Source of the DNA: Chryseobacterium mucoviscidosis
GTDB lineage: Bacteria > Bacteroidota > Bacteroidia > Flavobacteriales > Weeksellaceae
Reading direction: 5' to 3'
Assembly (NCBI RefSeq): GCF_002177115.1
Contig: NZ_MVAG01000122.1
Coordinates: 310,001 to 374,000 of the forward strand
DNA: 64,000 bases
Under the pieces are notes generated by a model, which ran no database searches, was not told the DNA's origin, and saw only the letters and a program-made list of their open reading frames with translations. Both the position numbers and the translations under genes were made by a program. This document shows positions 57,737-64,000 of the stretch, in pieces; within the stretch, counting starts at the first letter, position 1; each line of letters starts with the position of its first letter.

Positions 57737-58240
57737 ATGAAAAAATTACTTTTATTAAGTTCATTATCCGTTGTATTGTTTAACTGCAACAAAAAACCGG
57801 AAGCTCCGGCTGCAAATGAAGTCTCTGCGGATACTGCTGCGACAACAGAAAAAGTTACGGATACACTGGGTGCAAAATCATTTTGTTACATGGGAGTTAC
57901 CGGAAAAGATACCGTTTTTGTAAGTATTGATGATAATCTGGGAACCATCACCGGAAAAATGGCAACCAAAAACAGCGAAAAAGACAGCAATAAAGGAACT
58001 TTAAGCGGCATCAAATCGGGAGATACGCTTAAGTTGACCTATGAATTTGCTTCTGAAGGGGTTTCAGGAAATAAAAATGACATCTATTTTATACAGACCA
58101 AAGACGGCTTAATGGAAGGAATCGGCGAACGTGATGCCGAAACCGGAACAAAATATGCCAACGAGAAAAAGATAAAATATGAAGGCGGAAGAAACCTTAA
58201 AACGGCTGATTGCAATACGGTTACAAAGGCTCTACAATAA
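57737..58240 (+). CDS. Lipoprotein of unknown function
   Basis: The ATG at 57737 gives 167 aa with a lipoprotein signal, MKKLLLLSSLSVVLFNC, lipidated Cys at residue 17. The next ~30 residues are an Ala/Thr/Glu-rich linker. The folded part (about 45-167) starts SFCYMGVTGKDTVFVSIDDN and looks all-beta, with a second Cys near the end (LKTADC) that could pair with the first. I do not recognise the domain. It ends at a strong terminator shared with the convergent aldolase. Confidence 0.85.
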   Translation: MKKLLLLSSLSVVLFNCNKKPEAPAANEVSADTAATTEKVTDTLGAKSFCYMGVTGKDTVFVSIDDNLGTITGKMATKNSEKDSNKGTLSGIKSGDTLKLTYEFASEGVSGNKNDIYFIQTKDGLMEGIGERDAETGTKYANEKKIKYEGGRNLKTADCNTVTKALQ

Positions 58241-58256
58241 AAGACAGTAAAATATA

Positions 58257-58287
58257 AATGCAACCAAAATCGGTTGCATTTTTTTTA
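58257..58287. terminator. Terminator between the lipoprotein and aldolase genes
   Basis: AATGCAACC (58257-58265) and GGTTGCATT (58272-58280) form a perfect stem followed by eight T on the + strand. It overlaps the end of the minus-strand gene by 3 bases. Confidence 0.85.
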
Positions 58288-59316
58288 TAATTCTTTGTTA
58301 ATAATTTCAATAAAACTGTTTACGGCTTCATCATTTGTATTCCAGGAAGTTATGAGTCGGACAGCAGAAAAATGCTCATCGATTTTCTTCCAGACATAAA
58401 ATTCAAACTTTTCGGATAATTTTTCAATTAAATCATGGCTCAGAATCGGGAAAATCTGATTGGTATACGTGTCGGATAAAAACTGTACTCCCCTTTCTTT
58501 CATTGCATTTTTCATCTTCATCGCCTGCGAATTGGCCTGTTTTGCCAGATCAAAGTACAGATCATTTTTCATCAGTTCCAGAAACTGAATTCCCAAAAGT
58601 CTTCCTTTGGCAAGTAATGCTCCTTTCTGTTTGATATTAAAGGCAAAATCCTGTTGCAACTCCCTGTTATTGATTACGATGGCTTCCCCGATTAAAGCTC
58701 CGTTTTTGGTTCCTCCGATATAAAAAATGTCAGTTAGTTCTGCCACTTTTTCCAGCGTAAGATCGCTGATTTCGGAGGTTAAACCATGTCCCATTCTTGC
58801 GCCGTCCATAAAAAGATAAAGACCTTTTTCTTTACAGAATGTAGAAAGTTCTTCCAATTCTTTTAAGGTATAAATCGTTCCCAATTCCGTAGAATTCGAG
58901 ATATAAACCATCTTTGGCATTACCTGATGCGGAACGTTTCTATGATTCTCAAGAACCGGAATAATGTCTTCCGGAGTTAATTTTCCGTCTGCTTTTTCAA
59001 TGCTCAGAATTTTATGTCCCGTTGCTTCAATTGCTCCGGTCTCATTGTTAAGAATATGTCCTGTCGATGCAGAAACGGCACATTGATAAGGTCTTAAAAC
59101 CGAAGAAATAACGATAAGATTTGCCTGCGTTCCGCCCGAAACAAAATAGATCTCAGAATCCGGACCGGCGATTTTTTCTTTTATCAGTGCTTTTGCTTCT
59201 AAAGAATACAGGTCTTCTCCGTAACCGGCTTGCTGATCGAGATTATGCTCTGTAAGAGCTTTTAAAATATTGGGATGACAACCTTCTGAATAGTCGTTTT
59301 TGAATGAAAATTTCAT
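58285..59316 (-). CDS. Threonine aldolase-family PLP enzyme
   Basis: A 343-aa fold-type I PLP enzyme of the beta-eliminating lyase/threonine aldolase group. It shows FKNDYSEGCHPNILKAL, the cofactor region FVSGGTQANL (about 59-68), LFMDGARMGHGLTSE with the PLP-binding Asp (about 170-184), and FYIGGTKNGALIGEAIV with the Schiff-base Lys (about 203). The probable reaction is cleavage of threonine or allo-threonine to glycine and acetaldehyde. It is convergent with the lipoprotein gene and divergent from the MntR-like regulator. Confidence 0.9.
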   Translation of the reverse strand: MKFSFKNDYSEGCHPNILKALTEHNLDQQAGYGEDLYSLEAKALIKEKIAGPDSEIYFVSGGTQANLIVISSVLRPYQCAVSASTGHILNNETGAIEATGHKILSIEKADGKLTPEDIIPVLENHRNVPHQVMPKMVYISNSTELGTIYTLKELEELSTFCKEKGLYLFMDGARMGHGLTSEISDLTLEKVAELTDIFYIGGTKNGALIGEAIVINNRELQQDFAFNIKQKGALLAKGRLLGIQFLELMKNDLYFDLAKQANSQAMKMKNAMKERGVQFLSDTYTNQIFPILSHDLIEKLSEKFEFYVWKKIDEHFSAVRLITSWNTNDEAVNSFIEIINKEL

Positions 59317-59370
59317 AGAGTAAAATTAAAAAAGTTCGCCGAAAGTGCCTAATTTATTCATATTATTTTG

Positions 59371-59396
59371 TTAGATTTGTACAGAATATCATCTAA
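59371..59396 (+). promoter_or_regulatory. Promoter and candidate operator of the MntR-like gene
   Basis: TAGATTTG at 59372-59379 matches TAnnTTTG. TTAGAT (59371-59376) and ATCTAA (59391-59396) form an inverted repeat over the transcription start, as expected for an autoregulated metal sensor. Confidence 0.5.
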
Positions 59397-59400
59397 CATT

Positions 59401-60054
59401 TTGAAAAATACATTAACAGAAGAGAATTATCTGAAAGCTTTGTTTCATCTGGTAGACCATGAGGGAAAAGTGACGATTAACGAACTGAGCAAATTTCTGA
59501 ACGTAAAAATGCCAAGCGTTAACAACATGATGAAGAAATTTGCAGACAAAAGCTGGGTAATTTACGAAACTTACAAACCCTTGATTGTCACAGATAAAGG
59601 TCGTCGTGAAGCTTCTTTGGTCGTAAGAAAACACCGCCTTACAGAAATGTTTCTGGTGAAAAAAATGAATTTTGGCTGGGAAAATGTTCATGAGATCGCG
59701 GAACAACTGGAACACGTCCACTCTACTGTTTTCTTTGACAAAATGGATGAAATTCTGGATTACCCGAAATTCGATCCTCACGGAGAACCCATTCCCGATA
59801 AAGATGGAAATATTATTGCGCAGGATCTGCAAAAGCTAAGCAACTGCGAAGTTGGAGAAACGGTTGTTTTTGCATCGGTTACACTTTCGGATGATGCTTT
59901 TTTAAATTATCTCACCGAAAGAAATTTACTCCTGAATAAAAAAATCAAAATTATTAAAATTGAAAGTTTTGATAGATCCTTAACCATCGAAATCGAAGGA
60001 AAACAGGAAGTTTTAAGCAAAAAAGCAACGGAAAAAATATTGGTGAAGAAATAA
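59401..60054 (+). CDS. DtxR/MntR-family metal-dependent regulator
   Basis: I start this at the TTG at 59401 (217 aa), giving KNTLTEENYLKALFHL, the usual family opening; an upstream TTG at 59368 would begin before the promoter's -7 box. The winged helix (about 10-65; LSKFLNVKMPSVNNMMKKF) is followed by the metal-binding and dimer domain with RKHRLTEMFLVKKMNFGWENVHEIAEQLEHV, recognised in pieces, and DPHGEPIPDKDG, then a C-terminal FeoA/SH3-like domain. It probably represses manganese or iron uptake. The inverted repeat over its own promoter suggests autoregulation. Confidence 0.9.
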   Translation: MKNTLTEENYLKALFHLVDHEGKVTINELSKFLNVKMPSVNNMMKKFADKSWVIYETYKPLIVTDKGRREASLVVRKHRLTEMFLVKKMNFGWENVHEIAEQLEHVHSTVFFDKMDEILDYPKFDPHGEPIPDKDGNIIAQDLQKLSNCEVGETVVFASVTLSDDAFLNYLTERNLLLNKKIKIIKIESFDRSLTIEIEGKQEVLSKKATEKILVKK

Positions 60055-60142
60055 TTTTTTCGTCAGTAAACAAATGTTTTGACAAGTTCATTTTGATGAT
60101 TTTAAGTGTTTCTCTAAGCTTTTCGAAGAAGATAAATATATT

Positions 60143-60406
60143 TTACCTGAGTTCAGGATAAATCTTCTTAAACGCAAGGTTAAACAAAGAGATTCAATTA
60201 TCAGGAATCAGCTTTTAAGATATACAAAGGCGTAAAACTTATCAAAGTAATACCATTTCATTTTTGTTTTTTTAAATAAACGAAGTGCCTTTGTTTACCT
60301 TACAAACTTTTAATAAGTAAAAAAATCTTTTGTCTTTCTTTGCGATAAACTAATATAATACATAAATCAATCATTTAAATTTATTTCTTATCACGAACTG
60401 AGGTTA
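60143..60406. repeat. MITE-like dispersed repeat, copy 2
   Basis: This element matches 12196-12458 over its whole length (long identical runs such as AAGGCGTAAAACTTATCAAA), with related inverted ends ACCTGAGTTC and GAACTGAGGT. Its right end touches the stop codon of the aminotransferase-fold gene. Confidence 0.75.
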
Positions 60407-61585
60407 TTATTTTAAACTATTTTTCAGTATTTCAGAAACCCGTTCAATCTCCTCCAAAGTATTGAAATAATGAGGTGATAATCTCACAATTCCGTTGATT
60501 TTTTTATTTGTAAAATCAATTAACGCTGAATTCTTATACGTTACCGAGAAAAAAACATTATTATCTTTCAAAACCTTCTGAATATTTTCCAAATCTCCAT
60601 CCGGACCGGAAAATGTAACAATGCTGCTCAGATGATTTCCCCAATCCCAAACTTTAAAGCCGCTGTCTTTGAGGCTGTTTCGTAATTTTTCAGATAAAAT
60701 CTTATTGTACTCTGCAATGTTATCCAATCCGATATTGTTGGCATATTGTATGGCGTGTTTAACTCCTAATAAAGAAGCATAGGAAATTTCCCAGTGCTCA
60801 AATCTTTTGGCTGTTTTAAACAATTCATAATCATTGTATTCTGTCCAGTTCGCTCCTCTCATATCCAACAGCAATGGCGCATAATTCTGTTCCAGAACTT
60901 TATCCGAAACATATAAAAACCCTGTTCCTCTCGGTCCGCGCAAAAATTTCCTTCCTGTTGCCGTCAGAAAATCGCAGCCGATTTTTTCGACATCAACCAC
61001 CATTTGACCGACCGACTGACAGGCATCAACCAAATACAAAATATTATATCTTTTACAGATTTTGCCTACTCCTTCAACATTCTGAATCAGTCCGGAATTT
61101 GTCGGAATATGCGTAACGGCAATCAGTTTCGGGGCATATTTTCTGATCAGATTTTCGAGATCTTCCAGATCAAGCTCATTGTCGGGAAGATTTCTGGTTC
61201 TGATGATTTTGATATTTATTTTTTTCTGAAGCGAAATAAAGGTGATCTGATTGGAAATATAATCATCAACCGTTGTGATAATGACATCATTTTCTTTAAA
61301 AACAATGCTCGATAATGCTTTTGCAAATGCTTCTGTCGCGCTTGTTGCAAAGGCTATATTGGAAGGTTTACAGTTAATCAGTTTTGCAGTTTCATCATAA
61401 AATTCTTCTAATAATTCAGCATTTCTGTTGGCAACTTCATATCCTCCGAATTGTTCTTCCTGCTTTAAATAATCAATCATTGAATCCACGACGATTGAAG
61501 GCATTAACGAAGATCCTGCATTATTCATGAAAATTTTTCCGTCCGAAAGACCTCTTATATCTTCTCTTATTTTAGCTGTATTCAT
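60407..61585 (-). CDS. Class V aminotransferase-fold PLP enzyme
   Basis: A 392-aa enzyme of the cysteine desulfurase/class V group. It shows IFMNNAGSSLMPSIV, the cofactor region ATSATEAFAKALSS (about 84-97), VDACQSVGQMVVDVEKIGCD (about 187-206) and the Schiff-base Lys in TATGRKFLRGPRGTGFLYV (about 213). The conserved Cys loop of NifS-like enzymes is not evident, so desulfurase activity is doubtful; relatives include isopenicillin N epimerase-like enzymes. The stop codon lies at the edge of a repeat element. Confidence 0.88.
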   Translation of the reverse strand: MNTAKIREDIRGLSDGKIFMNNAGSSLMPSIVVDSMIDYLKQEEQFGGYEVANRNAELLEEFYDETAKLINCKPSNIAFATSATEAFAKALSSIVFKENDVIITTVDDYISNQITFISLQKKINIKIIRTRNLPDNELDLEDLENLIRKYAPKLIAVTHIPTNSGLIQNVEGVGKICKRYNILYLVDACQSVGQMVVDVEKIGCDFLTATGRKFLRGPRGTGFLYVSDKVLEQNYAPLLLDMRGANWTEYNDYELFKTAKRFEHWEISYASLLGVKHAIQYANNIGLDNIAEYNKILSEKLRNSLKDSGFKVWDWGNHLSSIVTFSGPDGDLENIQKVLKDNNVFFSVTYKNSALIDFTNKKINGIVRLSPHYFNTLEEIERVSEILKNSLK

Positions 61586-61671
61586 TTTTTATTACTTTTT
61601 AATTCTGACGAAAGAATAATCATTTTCAATAATCTGATTTCCAAATAAATTAACGTCTAACAATTTTACAC

Positions 61672-61702
61672 AAAAAATCCCGAATTTTTAGTCTCGGGAT
61701 TT
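61672..61702 (-). terminator. Terminator of the type VI secretion operon
   Basis: AAATCCCGA (61675-61683) and TCGGGATTT (61694-61702) form a perfect stem. On the minus strand a T-run follows. Confidence 0.85.
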
Positions 61703-61725
61703 ATATTTTTAAATATGTTTCGGTA

Positions 61726-62865
61726 CTAATCCAGCACACTCCACCCTCTTTTCGGGTTATTATTATTGGAAACTTCCTGCTCGTTAACAATAATATTTTC
61801 TTTTCTCTGACCAATATAATCCAGTTCACTCAGTTTGGCAAAGATCGTTTCGAGACTTCGCAGCATCTGCTGAATATAAAGGAACGGTTCTCCGCAATTA
61901 TGATGATCGTAATTGGTTTCGGCAACTATTGATAGCTGATTAAGCAAGGTATGAGGAGCAATTTCACTCCATTCCAAGCTGTAATTCAGCATTTCTTCCA
62001 ATTCTGCAGGAACCAGAACCTGTGTTGCATTATACAGTCGGAGTGCAAGTTTTGCAAAAGATTCAATTAAAAATACTGGCGGCTGATAAGGCGTAATATT
62101 TCTGAACTGAAAATACATATCTCCGAAAGTATCGATCATGGTATTGCACAGGAATTTTACATTTTGTGCCAATGCCGTATTCTGATTTTTATGAGAAGCT
62201 TTCTGAATAATTTTAAAAGCATACTGCTGTAAATTCCCAATAGATTTTGCGAAATTGTTGTAATAACCAAGCAACGCAGGATGACTCTGAATTGATGTGC
62301 ATGGCGGAATAAAATTAGAATCCACCTGCGCAATATTCCCTTTTAAATCTACTTTTCCGATGATCAGATAATTTCCTCCGGAATAGCTGCTGTTCAGGGA
62401 TGTTACGGGAAGCAGTTCGATATGGTGATTCGATTGTGCATTCGGATGACGGGGCGGAATTTCCTCCGGATCGATATCTCCGAAAGGAACTTTATCAAAA
62501 GGATTCACCGAAATCAGGATGTAATATTCTCCGTCTGCCTGTTCCTCATGCATGGATTTTGCCAGAGATTTTACGCTCACTCTCCTGTCGTTCAGTTCAA
62601 TTCTGTAACCCGCCATGGTGACTGCGCTGCAATGTTTGATAACCAACTGAACATCATTGGTTGCAGTATTATGAACATCAAAAATAGTTCGGTCGGTAAA
62701 ATTATTCGAGATCGGTAAAAGTCCGTAATTATAGGTCGTGATTCCCAAAGAATTAGAATCTCGGATGGTATCGATTAAAAAATTATCCTGATCATTAAGA
62801 TGTCTCTGGGAAACCTTCATCCCGTCAACCCAATTAATGGCAAAATGCTTTATAGGCTGTATCAT
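61726..62865 (-). CDS. tssK: Type VI secretion baseplate protein TssK (Bacteroidota type)
   Basis: A 379-aa protein. The start IKHFAINWVDGMKVSQRHLN matches TssK, whose N-terminus attaches to the baseplate wedge, and it continues with DNFLIDTIRDSNSLGITTYNYGL (in pieces) and ISVNPFDKVPFG. The helical C-terminal half (about 230-365) should contact the membrane complex. The ATG at 62865 is preferred to a TTG at 62871. TssN follows upstream after 10 bases and a terminator follows downstream, so this is the last gene of the operon in this window. Confidence 0.87.
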   Translation of the reverse strand: MIQPIKHFAINWVDGMKVSQRHLNDQDNFLIDTIRDSNSLGITTYNYGLLPISNNFTDRTIFDVHNTATNDVQLVIKHCSAVTMAGYRIELNDRRVSVKSLAKSMHEEQADGEYYILISVNPFDKVPFGDIDPEEIPPRHPNAQSNHHIELLPVTSLNSSYSGGNYLIIGKVDLKGNIAQVDSNFIPPCTSIQSHPALLGYYNNFAKSIGNLQQYAFKIIQKASHKNQNTALAQNVKFLCNTMIDTFGDMYFQFRNITPYQPPVFLIESFAKLALRLYNATQVLVPAELEEMLNYSLEWSEIAPHTLLNQLSIVAETNYDHHNCGEPFLYIQQMLRSLETIFAKLSELDYIGQRKENIIVNEQEVSNNNNPKRGWSVLD

Positions 62866-62875
62866 ATTCAATATT

Positions 62876-63790
62876 TTAGATGGTGTTTTGCTGTGGTTTT
62901 CTTACGCCTTCCTCTTCATGCTGGATCACTCTTTTGCAGATCACGACATCGTTTTCAGAAATTCTGTTTTCTGTAATATCCTGATCGAAATCGATGTATT
63001 TTCTGAAGCTGAAGAACGATTTTTTGGTATAAAAAATCCAGTAATAGGATTCTCTGGTTTCATCCGTAAGATGAATAACGGAATTGGGATTTTTGTGGTT
63101 ATAATCGTCCACAACTCTGTAAAACCAGTCTCCGAAAGTAATTCCGGTAGGTAAAGTTTTTGCTTTGATTCTGAATCTGTTGGAATCCTCAAGGTTTTTG
63201 CTTAATTCTACATTCAAAACCATTAATCTGTCGAAATCCGCTCCTTCAAAATCCGGAAGTTTCTGCTCCGGAGAATACCTCCAGGTTTTATAAATATCCA
63301 CCGGAATGCTGATTAACTGGACATAACAGTAATGAAAAACAAGAGGAACAATAAATATGAAAATACTCGTTGCTGCCATAATCGGATAACCGGTTCCGCG
63401 ACTCATCCAGCCGAAAATCAGGTAAAAAAGATACCCTCCGAATCCGATACACGTTAAAGACAGAATCGATTCAAACAAAATACTTTTTGTGGTAGAACTG
63501 AAATGTTTTTTGAAATACCGATCTGATAAATTAACATGAATAATTCCTAAAATAAGGTAAATGATCTGGGCAATTAAATACCAGTAAGGATTGAATAAAT
63601 TTCCTGCAAACCCGAAAATTCCCGGAATCGCAAGGCATAAACTGCACAGCAGAACATAGATGATAATGGTTTTGATCTTAATTGCGGGTTTGTTTTTTCT
63701 GATGATTCCTAAAATGACCATCATAATAACCGCAAATAAAGGCATAAGAATATACCTTAAAAAGATTCCTTTTACTGAAGAAATTTCCAT
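62876..63790 (-). CDS. tssN: Type VI secretion membrane protein TssN
   Basis: A 304-aa inner-membrane protein with about six hydrophobic helices in the first 170 residues (ILMPLFAVIMMVILGII, IIIYVLLCSLCLAIPGIFGF among them), followed by a soluble C-terminal domain rich in Phe and Arg (about 185-304; FDRLMVLNVELSKNLEDSNR). The layout and its position next to tssK fit TssN, which in Bacteroidota type VI systems (subtype iii) takes the place of the TssJLM membrane complex. Family assignment is from pattern and neighbours. Confidence 0.85.
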   Translation of the reverse strand: MEISSVKGIFLRYILMPLFAVIMMVILGIIRKNKPAIKIKTIIIYVLLCSLCLAIPGIFGFAGNLFNPYWYLIAQIIYLILGIIHVNLSDRYFKKHFSSTTKSILFESILSLTCIGFGGYLFYLIFGWMSRGTGYPIMAATSIFIFIVPLVFHYCYVQLISIPVDIYKTWRYSPEQKLPDFEGADFDRLMVLNVELSKNLEDSNRFRIKAKTLPTGITFGDWFYRVVDDYNHKNPNSVIHLTDETRESYYWIFYTKKSFFSFRKYIDFDQDITENRISENDVVICKRVIQHEEEGVRKPQQNTI

Positions 63791-63846
63791 TTGTCTTTTT
63801 TCGAATTAATATTTTTCTTGGTGATTGTAAATATAGTTAAAAAAAT

Positions 63847-64000
63847 TCACAGAAAGGTAGAATAACCGAGCCGGTTTGCATTTCTATTATCATCTTCCAG
63901 TGCAAAAGAATAATCCTTTTTTTCTGTGATAAAATTTTCTTCCACATCCACACTTACAGGCAGAAAATAATCGTACATCGCCTGCAAAACTTTCCGGAAC
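63847..64000 (-). CDS. C-terminal end of a type VI secretion protein, probably TssG
   Basis: Fifty-one codons are seen, truncated by the window edge, beginning FRKVLQAMYDYFLPVSVDV and ending LEDDNRNANRLGYSTFL before a TGA at 63847-63849. A Leu-Gly-aromatic-x-x-Leu end is common in the baseplate subunit TssG. It precedes tssN on the same strand in the same operon. The identification is tentative. Confidence 0.55.
   Translation of the reverse strand, partial: FRKVLQAMYDYFLPVSVDVEENFITEKKDYSFALEDDNRNANRLGYSTFL

Overview
The window looks like a chromosomal segment of a Flavobacteriia bacterium close to Chryseobacterium (Weeksellaceae). The base composition is AT-rich, promoters follow the Bacteroidota pattern (TAnnTTTG at -7), Shine-Dalgarno motifs are rare, and several genes start with TTG. 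Lineage-typical families are present: DUF3078, a type IX secretion sorting domain, TssN/TssK of a Bacteroidota type VI secretion system, and tandem OmpA-like porin-family barrels. The assignment rests on these traits and not on a database search. I saw no rRNA, tRNA or CRISPR array.

Layout. 0-9 kb: purF, three tandem paralogous outer-membrane barrels, aroB with a divergent S4/pseudouridine synthase, pncA and a DEAD-box helicase. 9.6-12.2 kb: an overlapping operon with a YfiT-like bacillithiol transferase, a DUF1569 protein, a YtxJ-like protein and a Crp/Fnr regulator. 12.5-18 kb: a stress block with a small lipoprotein, a decayed and an intact Crp/Fnr gene, a truncated YciF-like gene, a large catalase, a CinA-like protein and an SDR. 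18-19.3 kb: a PAP2 phosphatase gene interrupted by a 389-bp non-coding element with terminal inverted repeats and an 8-bp target duplication. 19.6-26.3 kb: a dioxygenase-fold protein with a T9SS tail and assorted metabolic and redox genes. 26.4-33 kb: the four-gene ligase-associated DNA damage response cassette (exonuclease, ligase, helicase, PdeM). 33-39.8 kb: a MocR-type regulator divergent from a biotin operon (unrecognised ferritin-like diiron protein, bioF, bioD, bioB, bioA). 39.9-47.8 kb: HxlR/MBL pair, GNAT, DUF421, DUF3078, two ferritin-like proteins, fasciclin, and an ECF sigma/anti-sigma pair. 47.9-61.6 kb: ClC channel, NDH-2, aldo/keto reductase, OmpH, small membrane protein, HAD, PA2169-type protein, S24 regulator, YdeI, lipoprotein, threonine aldolase, MntR-like regulator and a class V aminotransferase-fold enzyme. 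61.7-64 kb: the end of a type VI secretion operon (TssK, TssN and the tail of a probable TssG).

Gaps between genes are rich in palindromic repeats: a nested pair of inverted repeats (6.6-7.1 kb), two copies of a ~263-bp element (12.2 and 60.1 kb), a 29-bp perfect inverted repeat between bioF and bioD, a tandem 0.2-kb repeat between bioB and bioA, and a tandem duplication that copied the 3' end of the ligase gene and the 5' end of the helicase gene.

The most promising candidate for undescribed biology is the ferritin-like protein that overlaps bioF. It carries an apparently complete E/ExxH/E/ExxH diiron ligand set and shares a likely regulator with the biotin genes. No recognised pimelate-forming gene (bioC, bioH, bioG, bioI, bioW) lies in the cluster, so a role in making or delivering the pimeloyl precursor is a testable idea, not an established one.
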